A stretch of DNA of 64,000 nt from Arsukibacterium indicum (GCF_019100565.1 NZ_JAHRID010000005.1:1-64000), one strand, 5' to 3'; counted from the stretch's first letter, positions 35,106 through 45,472 are shown. Translations and numbers: made by a program. The notes: generated from the letters alone by a model not told the origin.

Positions 35106-35396
35106 ATGAGCAAACCCGCTGCGATAATCGGTTGTATGCACCTCTGTCCTAAAACCACAGGCCAGGTGCCGCATGTCGGGGGCCCGGTATTGCAAGGCTC
35201 ACCGAATGTCAGTATTGCAGGAATGCCTGCAGCAAGAAAGGGCGATAAATTACTGTGCGTCGGCCCGCCTGACAGTGTTAGCAGCGGTTCTGCTACGGTA
35301 TTTATTAATGGCAAAAATGCTGCACGCTTAGGTGATGACACCGCCCATGGCGGCAAAATTGTGGTTGGTGTGCCCACTGTGCTGATTGGTGGCTGA
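35106..35396 (+). CDS. PAAR-domain spike-tip protein
   Basis: A 96-residue stand-alone PAAR protein (DUF4150-like). It contains the namesake motif in GMPAARKGDKL and a second GKNAARLGDDTAHGG block. PAAR proteins form the sharp cone on the VgrG trimer and attach effectors. In many Rhs effectors the PAAR domain is fused at the N terminus; here it is separate and lies two genes upstream of the Rhs gene. The start follows GCAGG. Confidence 0.92.
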   Translation: MSKPAAIIGCMHLCPKTTGQVPHVGGPVLQGSPNVSIAGMPAARKGDKLLCVGPPDSVSSGSATVFINGKNAARLGDDTAHGGKIVVGVPTVLIGG

Positions 35397-35421
35397 GTAA
35401 TGGCGCAAGCAGGTTTAAGAA

Positions 35422-36471
35422 ATGATGCACACCTATACTGATCTGGCCGAGCGCACCCACTTACTATGGTTGCAGCGGTTGGCTCTGACAAGCAGTGATT
35501 ACGTTACCCTTAGTCAGCTAAAGTTGCATGATAACCGGCTGCTGCAAAGTGTCAGATTATGTCAGCGATATCTGAGTGGTAGCGATCCCGAATTGCCATT
35601 ATGGCTTAACGCTTTGCTGGATAACCGGGTTGCAGATCTGGGCACAGTGCTAACCATACCACTGCCGCTTTCGGCCCAGGCTTTGCTGGCTGAACTATGG
35701 CTGGCATTACATCAGAAAACCGCGAGCCATTACGTTCAGCAGTATCAGCGGCCGGAGCAAAGCCCGCTGCTCTGTTTATTAGTAAACAAAGCACTGGCGG
35801 CAAATTTGTACCAAGCAATGCAGGCACTGGATTTAAGAAGCGCAGTGCAGCTGGCCGGCCAGTTCGGATTAACAGAGCAACGTGGGCTGTTACAGCAGTT
35901 TTCTTCAAAGCCCGGAACCAACTCAACGCTTTTGGCCGAGCTGAATTACAGCTTATATTTGCTGGGGCAACGTACCAACGAGTTTGATTTAGTGCTGTCG
36001 CTGCAGCAAGCAGAGTGCCTGACACCAAGGCAGCTGCAATTACTGTTATTGGCGGCGCCTGCTGAGGATAAAGTCAAAATAGTTAATGCGTTGTCTGTCA
36101 TTGATATCGGCCTGGCGATCAATGCGATGGGGTTTAGTGGTCAAACTAAATTTTTGCCTTTACTGCATGAGCTTACAACCGATCCAGCGTATCAGGGAGC
36201 TGCGCAAAGTGCGCTTATTACCATGTCCGGTAATCTGAGTGCCGAGACCCTGCAAATGCGCGACCCACTTACAGTAAACGGCGTGCAGCACAGTAGCAAT
36301 CAGCATCTGATTGGCGGCATGACAGCTGAAACGCTGAATTTACCGGCACTATGGGCTGATGGTAATCAGTATCAGCGCTTTGCTGCGGCAGCACTGCTGG
36401 TTTTACAGCAACCGGGTTTGGCGCTGGCTGAGCCAAACAGCTGGCAGGGAGGGTTATGGCCAGTTGCATAG
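35422..36471 (+). CDS. TIGR02270-family-like protein of the effector module
   Basis: A 349-residue, helix-rich protein. The N-terminal block HTYTDLAERTHLLWLQRLALTSS, followed by LSQLKLHDNRLLQSVRL, resembles from memory the TIGR02270 family (helical HEAT-like repeats) found beside PAAR and VgrG genes; this is not verified. The middle contains repeated helical pairs (VADLGTVLTIPLPLSAQALL, LLLLAAPAEDKVKIV). Biochemical function is not known to me. A role as loader or chaperone for the Rhs effector is an inference from position. It starts 25 bases after the PAAR stop, and its 3' end overlaps the next gene by 16 bases. Confidence 0.6.
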   Translation: MMHTYTDLAERTHLLWLQRLALTSSDYVTLSQLKLHDNRLLQSVRLCQRYLSGSDPELPLWLNALLDNRVADLGTVLTIPLPLSAQALLAELWLALHQKTASHYVQQYQRPEQSPLLCLLVNKALAANLYQAMQALDLRSAVQLAGQFGLTEQRGLLQQFSSKPGTNSTLLAELNYSLYLLGQRTNEFDLVLSLQQAECLTPRQLQLLLLAAPAEDKVKIVNALSVIDIGLAINAMGFSGQTKFLPLLHELTTDPAYQGAAQSALITMSGNLSAETLQMRDPLTVNGVQHSSNQHLIGGMTAETLNLPALWADGNQYQRFAAAALLVLQQPGLALAEPNSWQGGLWPVA

Positions 36472-37445
36472 CGCTGAAACAACATGCGGTAATTGTGGGC
36501 AAAACATCTGATACTGACTGGGCATTGCAGCTGGATGTGATGCCGGTGGATCCAATACTTATCCAGCAGGCAGGCCAGTTGCGACAAGTTAACACTTTAA
36601 GCGGCATCGATGCTGCGCTGCCATTTAACAGCAGGTTACTGGCAATGTTAACCAGACTATTGGCTCAGTTTGAACCCGGCCCGGCTAATGCACCGGTATT
36701 GTTAGTGCTACCCGAGCTGTTAGCAAATGAGACAGTATTGTCTGCTTTTGTTCAGCAGTTACGACAACAGTTTCCAACGTTGTTAAGTCATGGCGGATGT
36801 CAGTTATTCCCCTACGGCCGAAGTGCAGGTCTGATGGCACTCTCAGCGGCCAGACAACTGCTGGAAAGCGGCGAGCCTGTCGTCTGGATCATTGGCCTGG
36901 ATAGTCCGGTGGCATTGCTGCAAACAATGGGATCAGAGCTATCAGCATCTGCTGCCCAGCAGCTAATTTCTGAGGATCAGCAGGTGGAGCAGGTAGTATG
37001 GTCTGAAGGCGCGATAGGCATGGCATTGCAGCACAGCGATACCGGGCTTAGCTGTCAGTATCTGGCGTCAGATGCCACGGTAGGTAACGATGTTGATGAG
37101 TTGGCGCTGGCTCAGCTGTTTAAGGGAGCAGCGTCACAGGCTGGCAGCAGTATGGCGCAGCTGTATATGCCCGATAATGGCTTAAGCGAACTAACAGCTT
37201 GCTGGCAACCGCATTATCTGCATCTGGCGCCGGTAATCAGTAAAACAAGTCAATTGTGTTTTCCAGCCTATACCACCGGTGAACTGGGGGCTGCAGGCGG
37301 ACTTTACCGGTTTTTACTGTTATATCTCAGTTATAGCAATGCAAGCCAAAGTGGTTTAAGCCTGCAGTGTGAGATCTCTGAGCGATTATATCGCGCAGTG
37401 GCCGTTTTTAGCTGGCAGAACGCCGGCAGCTTATCTGAAAATTAA
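36456..37445 (+). CDS. Effector-module protein, possibly a degenerate thiolase-fold (ketosynthase-like) protein
   Basis: A 329-residue protein, not firmly recognised. The block RSAGLMALSAARQLLESGEPVVWIIGLDS, then EGAIGMALQHSD, has the spacing of the ketosynthase/thiolase core (AGxxAL..A...G......GGxDS). No catalytic Cys-His-His set is evident, so it is probably non-enzymatic. It begins inside the 3' end of the TIGR02270-like gene with a good ribosome-binding site (CAGGGAGG), and ends 14 bases before the Rhs gene. The PAAR / TIGR02270-like / this / Rhs order suggests that the two middle proteins help load the effector. It could instead be an unrelated alpha-beta protein. Confidence 0.5.
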   Translation: MASCIALKQHAVIVGKTSDTDWALQLDVMPVDPILIQQAGQLRQVNTLSGIDAALPFNSRLLAMLTRLLAQFEPGPANAPVLLVLPELLANETVLSAFVQQLRQQFPTLLSHGGCQLFPYGRSAGLMALSAARQLLESGEPVVWIIGLDSPVALLQTMGSELSASAAQQLISEDQQVEQVVWSEGAIGMALQHSDTGLSCQYLASDATVGNDVDELALAQLFKGAASQAGSSMAQLYMPDNGLSELTACWQPHYLHLAPVISKTSQLCFPAYTTGELGAAGGLYRFLLLYLSYSNASQSGLSLQCEISERLYRAVAVFSWQNAGSLSEN

Positions 37446-37459
37446 GGACAATTACTGAT

Positions 37460-40400
37460 ATGGCTGTGCACTCGTTAACCCTTAAATCCCGTTCGGGCAA
37501 AATGTTTCTGTTTTGTACTGAAAGCCAGGGGCAAAGCGGCACAGTTTTGCAGTTTGCCAGCTGTGACGCGGCAAGCCAGTGGATTAGGCAATCATTCGAT
37601 CGCCATCCAAGCCAAAGTGACAGTATCCGTAATGTTTATCAGTGGTTTTCCGGCCAATTGTCGGCGAAAGATTTGCTGGCGCCCTGGAGTGCAGTACGTG
37701 ACGCTGAATTATGCCGCACCCTGGCAACTGCGGTGCTGGAAGGCAAGCTGCTTATCTTGCAGCAACCGGAGAGAACAGCGGTTTTAACTGCCCCGCAGTC
37801 GGTTACCCCTGCGCCTGCCAGCAGCAAAACCCTCGAGCGTGGTGGCAAAGCCACTGACAAAACCCCGACGACAAACTCCAGTGTAGCCAGCGGGTTGGCT
37901 GGCACTAATGCGGCAAATAACCCGACGCCGGCAACGGAAAATGTGGAAACTTGCGGCGATCCTGTAGCAATGTGTACCGGTGAAGAAATTCTTGAACTTA
38001 CTGATTTTGAGCTGGCCGGGCCTTTGCCAATGCAATGGATCCGAACTTATCGCTCGAGCCAAAGCCATCAGAATATTGGTTTTGGTTACGGCTGGCGCAG
38101 TAATTTCAATTTATATATCGACACCTTGACGGCTGACGACGGCACCGTTGCCCTGCAGTTAGTTAACGAGGAAGGGCGGCGGCTACACTTTGCCAGGCCT
38201 GAACCGGGACAAACCAGTTATCAGCTGGCAGAAGAGCTGGCACTGCGCTCGGAAGCTGATGGCAGCCTGGTGTTACTAAAACCAGATAATACCCATTGGG
38301 TATTTGTGCCCGCTAACAGCAATGCCGGTTCTGCTAAGAGCAGGCGCTGGCTGTTACATCAGGTGATGGACAGTGTCGGGCGCCACTTACAGCTTTACTA
38401 TAATTCGCAAAGCCAGTTAAGCCGGATAGATTACACCGGTAAAAAAGGTATTGAGCTGCATTACAACAGTGCTGGCTTACTCAGCCGGATTGAAGCGGTA
38501 AGCCTCAGTAACCCAACTGAACAGCCCGGCAAAACAGCGCAAACTCCGCCAGTGGTGCTGGCACAGTATTGCTATAACGACGATCAGGAGTTAATCAGCG
38601 CCGCAAACAGTGCTGGCCAGACCGAAAAATATCAGTACAGCCAGCGTTTATTAACAGTGCGGCAGCGGGCCAGCGGCTTCTGCCATTACTTCAGCTGGCA
38701 GGGCAACGGCCCGGCTGCCCGGTGTATTCGTAACTGGGGTGACGATGGCATTTATGACTATCGTTTCAGTTATGATGATAAAACCCGCAGTGCCAGTAGT
38801 ATTGATGGCAACGGCCATTGCTGGCAGTACTTTCACAATAAACGCAATCTGCTGATTAAGAAGGTGGCACCAGATGGCTCGACCTGGCAGTACAGCTGGA
38901 ATGCACAGGGTAAAAAAACTGCTGAGACCACGCCTGATGGCAGTACCACCCGTTTTTATTACAACGAAAAAGGCCAGCTGGTTACCCGGGAACAGGCCGA
39001 TGGTGCCATTACCCATTTCCAATACAATGAGCTGGGCCAGCGCAATGTCATTATTGATGCAGAAGGCCGTCAATGGCGCCGTGAATATAGTGCTGCAGGC
39101 TTATTGTTGTCTGAAATTAATCCTGATAGCTCGGTTACGCGTTATCAATACAGTGGCAATAATCAGCTTGAAAGAGTGTATCTGCCCGATGGCAGTACTC
39201 AGCGTTTACTCTGGAGTGACGAAAGTCAGTTGCTGGCACTAAAGCATAATGACGCGCTAACCCGCTACAGTTATGACAGCCTGGGCCGGTTAAACGGTGT
39301 GGTCGATGCCAGTGGTCTGGTAACAGAGTACCATTACAACCCTGCCGGTAAACTACTGAAACAGGTGCAATACCCGGCTGATAGCGCAAGCCGGGCTGAT
39401 GCGCCAGTATTGGAGCAATACTTCAGCTACGATGAAAGTGGCCGTTTGCTGAGCACTACCAATGCCAACGGAGATATCGTTGAACGCCAGTACGGCGGCT
39501 TAAGCCAGCCTACCAGCTTACTGCAGGCCGATGGCAGCGCTTTTCATTACGAGTACGATAACGAGCGTAACTTGACAGCTATTATGCGCAGCGACGGTGC
39601 CCGTTATCAGCTTGATTACGATGCATTGGAGCGACCGGTACGACTGCAGGGCTTTGATGGCCGCCAGCAACAGTTTCAGTATGATGTTAATGGTAACGTC
39701 GCCAGCGTTCGTGATGGCAGTAAGCGGCAGCTTAAAGTAAAACGCGACAAGTGTGGCCGTATTGTCGAGCAAACCGCATTGCATGGCCAGAACCTGACCA
39801 GCAACCATTTCCATTACGATAAAATTGGCCGGGTATTGCGGGCCAGTAACGGCCAGCGCAAATTGCGTTTCAGTTATCATTTAAACGGCCAAGTAACGGA
39901 AATATGGCAGGATAACAGCTGTATTGCGCATCAGTACAATCAACAGGGAAAGCGCAGCAGCACCACATTGCCGGATGGCAGTCTTATTGATTATCGCTAT
40001 AACGAAGAGGGGCAACTGACACAACTGGCTGTTAATCAGCAACCTTTGTTATGGCGCACATTTGACTGTGCCGGACGCGAAACCGCCCGCGAGTATCAAA
40101 GTGGTTTGTTGCTACAGCAGCAGTTTGATGCGTTTAACCGGCTAACCTCGCAGCAGTGGCAGCGGGGCGAGCAAACTCAGCAGCGGCAGTACAGTTATTC
40201 GCCATTACATCAGTTGCAAAAAGTAACGGATAACCAGCTTGGTGATATTGAATATCAGTACAATAAGCTGGATCAGCTAATCAGCAAGCAACATAGTGCA
40301 GACCCCAGCCAGAACGAAAGCCATCAGTGGGACAGCTTTGGTAACCCGCAAGGCGACGGTATTGAGGTTAAACAGGACAGGTTGCTGCGCTATCATAATA

Positions 40401-41602
40401 AACAGTATCAGTATGATGACAGCGGCAATCAGATACATGCTGTCTCTGGCCCTGCCGGTCAGCAGCGCGAGTTTAACGGCTTAAACCAGCTCACCAGCGT
40501 AAGTTGTAACGGTGCCATCAGCCGTTACGAGTATGACGCTTTTGGCCGGCGCAGCGCGAAAATCAGCGACGGTGAGCGCACCGAATACTTCTGGGATGGT
40601 GATAAGCTTATCGGCGAAAACCGGGCTGGTGAATATAGCTGGTTTATATATGAGCCAGGTAGCAACAAACCTCTGCTGTTACTGAAAAATGGTGCGGTGT
40701 ATTACTATCAGCTGGACCAGCTCGGCACGCCGTTGTCACTTACCGACAGCAACAACAACATAGTCTGGCAAGCCAGCTACTCAGTTTTCGGTAAAGCGAC
40801 CGTTACGCGTAACGAAACTGATAACCCAATCCGCTTCCAGGGCCAGTATTTTGACAGTGAAACCGGGTTACACTACAACCATTTTCGCTACTACGACCCC
40901 GAAACCGGACGTTTTATCAGCCAGGATCCAATAGGCCTACTCGGCGGTATTAACCACTATCAGTATGCGCCTAATCATGTGAATTGGATTGACCCGCTGG
41001 GGTTGAGTTGTAAGGAGGGTAAGCCGCGTTACAAAATAACTGATCTTTTGCCTGGGTATATAGGTGAAAATGATCCAGACAATTGTAATCGTTGGAATAA
41101 ACCTAATGTAGTTGAATACCTTAATGAAAAACAAAAACTAAGTTTTGAACTTGAAGTCAGTAATGGTTTACTAGTAAACAAAATTTCAGGTCAGCCTTTC
41201 GATACGGGGGAGTCAATTTCAATTTGGGGTGGTGCTATATTTATTATGGAAGCCGACGGTCGCATATATGCTTCTAATTATCAAGAACGAGAGATATTTC
41301 ATCATTCTTCGTTAGCGAGTGGTTCTGCCGTTGCATCAGCGGGTACCTTGCAAGTCATTGATGGATTATTAACTGAAGTGAGTAATAAGTCAGGTCACTA
41401 TGAAACGACCCAAAATCATAATAATCAGTTTTTCGAGGAATTAGAGAGCCGTGGCATGAAAAAGGAGTTTTTAGATAAAGTTAAAAGAACTGGATATAGA
41501 CAAGACGGCTTTTCAATGAATGAAAAAACTCATGCAGACTTTAGAAGAGCAGAGAGTTGGCAGACGGGTGAGGAAATTCCTGATGACTGGATGGATTTTT
41601 AA
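37460..41602 (+). CDS. Rhs-repeat T6SS effector with polymorphic C-terminal toxin tip
   Basis: A 1380-residue Rhs/YD-repeat protein. Residues 1-165 form an N-terminal region without PAAR or obvious membrane helices. Next comes the DUF6531-type entry block GDPVAMCTGEEILELTDFEL. More than 20 YD repeats follow (GRLLSTTNANGDIVERQYGG and similar), which build the hollow beta-cocoon. The core ends with the RHS hallmark YDPETGRFISQDPIGLLGG and then DPLGL at 1178-1182, where Rhs proteins cut themselves to release the tip. The last 196 residues are the toxin tip. They are A+T-rich (35% G+C in 41041-41100, against 52% in 40681-40740) and contain HHSSLASG, NKSGHY and a final IPDDWMDF. The stop overlaps the immunity start (TAATG). 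Confidence 0.92.
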   Translation: MAVHSLTLKSRSGKMFLFCTESQGQSGTVLQFASCDAASQWIRQSFDRHPSQSDSIRNVYQWFSGQLSAKDLLAPWSAVRDAELCRTLATAVLEGKLLILQQPERTAVLTAPQSVTPAPASSKTLERGGKATDKTPTTNSSVASGLAGTNAANNPTPATENVETCGDPVAMCTGEEILELTDFELAGPLPMQWIRTYRSSQSHQNIGFGYGWRSNFNLYIDTLTADDGTVALQLVNEEGRRLHFARPEPGQTSYQLAEELALRSEADGSLVLLKPDNTHWVFVPANSNAGSAKSRRWLLHQVMDSVGRHLQLYYNSQSQLSRIDYTGKKGIELHYNSAGLLSRIEAVSLSNPTEQPGKTAQTPPVVLAQYCYNDDQELISAANSAGQTEKYQYSQRLLTVRQRASGFCHYFSWQGNGPAARCIRNWGDDGIYDYRFSYDDKTRSASSIDGNGHCWQYFHNKRNLLIKKVAPDGSTWQYSWNAQGKKTAETTPDGSTTRFYYNEKGQLVTREQADGAITHFQYNELGQRNVIIDAEGRQWRREYSAAGLLLSEINPDSSVTRYQYSGNNQLERVYLPDGSTQRLLWSDESQLLALKHNDALTRYSYDSLGRLNGVVDASGLVTEYHYNPAGKLLKQVQYPADSASRADAPVLEQYFSYDESGRLLSTTNANGDIVERQYGGLSQPTSLLQADGSAFHYEYDNERNLTAIMRSDGARYQLDYDALERPVRLQGFDGRQQQFQYDVNGNVASVRDGSKRQLKVKRDKCGRIVEQTALHGQNLTSNHFHYDKIGRVLRASNGQRKLRFSYHLNGQVTEIWQDNSCIAHQYNQQGKRSSTTLPDGSLIDYRYNEEGQLTQLAVNQQPLLWRTFDCAGRETAREYQSGLLLQQQFDAFNRLTSQQWQRGEQTQQRQYSYSPLHQLQKVTDNQLGDIEYQYNKLDQLISKQHSADPSQNESHQWDSFGNPQGDGIEVKQDRLLRYHNKQYQYDDSGNQIHAVSGPAGQQREFNGLNQLTSVSCNGAISRYEYDAFGRRSAKISDGERTEYFWDGDKLIGENRAGEYSWFIYEPGSNKPLLLLKNGAVYYYQLDQLGTPLSLTDSNNNIVWQASYSVFGKATVTRNETDNPIRFQGQYFDSETGLHYNHFRYYDPETGRFISQDPIGLLGGINHYQYAPNHVNWIDPLGLSCKEGKPRYKITDLLPGYIGENDPDNCNRWNKPNVVEYLNEKQKLSFELEVSNGLLVNKISGQPFDTGESISIWGGAIFIMEADGRIYASNYQEREIFHHSSLASGSAVASAGTLQVIDGLLTEVSNKSGHYETTQNHNNQFFEELESRGMKKEFLDKVKRTGYRQDGFSMNEKTHADFRRAESWQTGEEIPDDWMDF

Positions 41603-42204
41603 TGATTAATAACTTACCAAGAAACGTGTTTTCATTTTTACATACTATGTGGGGGATTATCCCTAATAAAAACTTTACATTTCTCTCACCAAAAAAAATT
41701 AAAGAAGCTAAAAAAGATTTAGCTAAACTTACTGAAGATTGTAAAGCGATAATTTGGATTCTTTCCCACAAAGATGCAGACTACACTGAGACCGTTGCGA
41801 AATGTTATACCAGAGAAGATGTTTGGCATTTTGCTTCTAGTACAGCGATAATTTTTGAGCATGAAAAAATATTTGATTTTTGTGGTATAAAATTCGATCG
41901 AAAGAAATTAATAAGTGAAATTAGTGAAAATGATGTTTTGAAATTCTACGTGGATTACCCTCCAGAAATAAATATAATGAGATATTTATATAGTAATTGC
42001 AAAGATTCAAAAGCTTTAGAAAGTGATATTTCTGATAAATTTATGGGTAAAACTCTGAATATGCTACAGGCTATAGAATCAATGTCACATTTTGATTCAG
42101 TCGATTATGCAATTGCTCTTGAAGATTATGATCATCCTGAACGAGCTGAAAAATTTTTCCGAACTTTAGAACAAACACTCAATGAAACTATCACTAAACA
42201 GTAG
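41602..42204 (+). CDS. Probable immunity protein for the Rhs toxin tip
   Basis: A 200-residue cytoplasmic protein of unknown family. It begins at an ATG overlapping the toxin stop by one base (TAATG), the standard arrangement for a toxin and its immunity gene. It is A+T-rich like the tip. It is clearly paralogous to the gene at 45483: shared blocks include AIIWILS, KDADY, FYVDYPP, HFDSVDYAIA and RAEKFFRTLE. Conserved charged residues on a helical scaffold suggest a protein that binds and blocks the toxin. Neutralisation has not been shown; it is inferred from position and coupling. Confidence 0.75.
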   Translation: MINNLPRNVFSFLHTMWGIIPNKNFTFLSPKKIKEAKKDLAKLTEDCKAIIWILSHKDADYTETVAKCYTREDVWHFASSTAIIFEHEKIFDFCGIKFDRKKLISEISENDVLKFYVDYPPEINIMRYLYSNCKDSKALESDISDKFMGKTLNMLQAIESMSHFDSVDYAIALEDYDHPERAEKFFRTLEQTLNETITKQ

Positions 42205-42282
42205 TAACAAATCGTTATGTAGATTAGGGTAGATCAGTTCAGAACACAAGTTGATTTAGGACAAGCATTTTACACCTTTGAC

Positions 42283-42540
42283 GTGAGTTCCCCTACAGAA
42301 GTATTAGTGATTAAATCACTACAGGCTAAAGTACTCGAGAGAACATATGCGAGTTTTAAAGACAAAGGCTTTGATATAGCAGGTTACGACGTAATCTTGT
42401 TGGAGAACGAACAGGTTTGGATAGTCGTCTATCAACCGTCCGATTATCCGGTCGGCCAAAGAGGTAGTGTGGGTAAAAAAGTTTTTACTGTAGAGGTAGA
42501 TAAAACTAATAACAATGTCATTAAATCGTATTACTCCTGA
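42283..42540 (+). CDS. Small protein next to the immunity gene, possibly another immunity protein
   Basis: About 85 residues from a GTG start. The frame is open upstream to 42223 without an ATG, so it may be a 5'-truncated remnant. The sequence ends in a VWIVVYQPSDYPVG...KVFTVEVDKTNN strand pattern. This loosely recalls NTF2-like immunity proteins, but I do not recognise it with confidence. Its TGA stop (42538-42540) is supplied by the first three bases of an inserted IS. Joining the flanks without the IS would give one more codon (CGA) and TAG, so the insertion cost only the last residue. A short degenerate repeat lies at 42247-42267. Confidence 0.4.
   Translation: MSSPTEVLVIKSLQAKVLERTYASFKDKGFDIAGYDVILLENEQVWIVVYQPSDYPVGQRGSVGKKVFTVEVDKTNNNVIKSYYS
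42534..42537. repeat. Target-site duplication of the outer IS (left copy)
   Basis: CTCC immediately left of the outer IS, matched by CTCC at 44978-44981 immediately right of it. A 4-bp duplication is usual for IS3-family elements of the IS407 group. Confidence 0.75.
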
Positions 42541-42723
42541 CCTTTCCCCCAAATTTAAAACCATGACATCGATGAGATTTCCAATAAAATGGAGCCAATG
42601 GAGATCTCAAAATGAAAAAGCGTTACACCGAAGAGCAAATTATCAAAGCTATCAAGCAGCATGAAGCCGGGGCAAAGGTCGACGACATTTGCCGTGACAT
42701 GGGCGTTTCTGTTGGCACGTTCT

Positions 42724-43962
<1,239 letters not shown>

Positions 43963-44110
43963 TCTACAACTGGCGTAGCAAGTATGCTGGATTGGAAGTG
44001 AACGAAGCCAAGCGGCTGAAGGAGCTTGAAGTCGAAAATAATAAGCTTAAAAAGATGCTGGCTGACAAGATGTTGGAAGTCGAAGCCATGAAGGATGTGC
44101 TGTCAAAAAA

Positions 44111-44929
44111 GTGGTGACGCCAGCGGCACGGAAACCGGTTGCTCAACATCTGATTGACGCATTTCGTCTGAGTGAACGGGTGGCCTGTAAGCTGGCGGGG
44201 GTAAGCCGAACGGCATTTCGCTACAAACTTAAGACAAGTGCAGATAGTGGCCTCAGGAAGCGCTTAAAGGCACTGGCAACGCAATACCCACGCTATGGCT
44301 ATCTGATGCTGCATGGCTTGCTACGCGGCGAGGGCTGGGTGAAGAATCGTAAACGCACGTACCGGCTTTACACCGAAGAAGGCTTACAGGTTCGGACGAA
44401 GAAACGCAAAAAACTGACCCGGCCGCGACAGCCGATTGAAGTACCAACAGCCCCTAACCAGCGTTGGTCAATGGACTTTGTGTCAGACCAGCTTAGTAAC
44501 GGCAGACGCTTTCGGGTGTTGAATGTGGTGGATGACTATTCGCGTGAAATGGTTGGTCAATTAGTTCAAGTGTCTATCAGCGGCAGACAGGTGGCCAGAT
44601 TCCTGAGCCTGCTGATTGAACAACGCGGTAAGCCTGGCAAGGTGGTCTGTGACAACGGAACTGAATTTACCAGCAAGGCTATGTTCTTCTGGAGCAAAGA
44701 AACAGGTGTCACTTTAAGTTTTATTCAGCCAGGTAAGCCGACGCAGAATGCGTTTGTTGAGAGTTTGAACGGTAAATTCAGGAACGAATGCCTGAACCAA
44801 CACTGGTTCAGAACACTGGATGAAGCCAGATATGAAATCGAGTTATGGCGTGAGCACTACAACAATGTACGACCGCATAGCTCATTGAATTACATGTCGC
44901 CTGTTGAATATGCAAAACAGGCAGCATAA
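44111..44929 (+). CDS. OrfB transposase of the outer IS (IS407 group)
   Basis: A 272-residue rve-type transposase subunit. It shows HTH_21-like RYGYLMLHGLLRGEGW, then RWSMDFVSD (first Asp), CDNGTEF (second Asp) and NAFVESLNGKFRNECL (Glu), with the family ending NNVRPHSSLNYMSPVEY. It starts at a GTG overlapping the orfA stop; production as an OrfAB fusion by frameshifting is usual for this group. It is intact, but its OrfA partner in this copy is destroyed. Confidence 0.9.
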   Translation: MVTPAARKPVAQHLIDAFRLSERVACKLAGVSRTAFRYKLKTSADSGLRKRLKALATQYPRYGYLMLHGLLRGEGWVKNRKRTYRLYTEEGLQVRTKKRKKLTRPRQPIEVPTAPNQRWSMDFVSDQLSNGRRFRVLNVVDDYSREMVGQLVQVSISGRQVARFLSLLIEQRGKPGKVVCDNGTEFTSKAMFFWSKETGVTLSFIQPGKPTQNAFVESLNGKFRNECLNQHWFRTLDEARYEIELWREHYNNVRPHSSLNYMSPVEYAKQAA

Positions 44930-44977
44930 GCTGGAAAATCTCATCACGGGATTGGTATTAATTCCGGGGAAAGGTCA

Positions 44978-44981
44978 CTCC
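44978..44981. repeat. Target-site duplication of the outer IS (right copy)
   Basis: CTCC, the partner of 42534-42537. The 95 bases that follow up to 45076 hold no gene that I can see. Confidence 0.7.
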
Positions 44982-45076
44982 CGATAGGTAGTATCTGTGT
45001 TGACCGAATTGGGAGCAGCCTGTCAGCACCTTTGAGGTAAATAAACTTATGACGATTAACTAGTTGTTGCTGGCAA

Positions 45077-45472
45077 ATGGATAAAAGCATGATATTCGAA
45101 AATGCACGTGGAGGCATCTATATTCATGGAAATACTGAAATTAATATTCCCGATTATGACCCTAGCCAAATATTTTCTGCTGAAGAATCCGAATTTAAAG
45201 CCAAACTGATCGATGCACTAGTTAAGTGTTACCGCACTGGACTGTTAGTTAATATTCGTAGGCATATTGCTGTTTCTAAAGTATCAGAGTTCTCAGAGAA
45301 ATGTATGTTTGAATGGAACAATGAACAGGTCTCACTTGCTGATGCTGAAATAATTATTAAAATGAATATCGAGATTTACTATTTTAAAACATCTCTGATT
45401 TATAATGTTTTTAGACATGGCTACAAACCAGATAATTGTCTGATTAATATTATCATACAGCAATTTGGATGA
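45077..45472 (+). CDS. Unknown protein in the toxin/immunity graveyard
   Basis: 131 residues, not recognised. It is A+T-rich, has no signal peptide, and contains a mostly helical C-terminal half (EIIIKMNIEIYYFKTSLIY). It ends ten bases before the second immunity paralogue and is probably cotranscribed with it. Small A+T-rich genes in this position next to Rhs loci are often immunity proteins for lost toxins; that is only an inference here. The start may be the ATG at 45077 or the one at 45089; neither has a good ribosome-binding site. Confidence 0.45.
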   Translation: MDKSMIFENARGGIYIHGNTEINIPDYDPSQIFSAEESEFKAKLIDALVKCYRTGLLVNIRRHIAVSKVSEFSEKCMFEWNNEQVSLADAEIIIKMNIEIYYFKTSLIYNVFRHGYKPDNCLINIIIQQFG

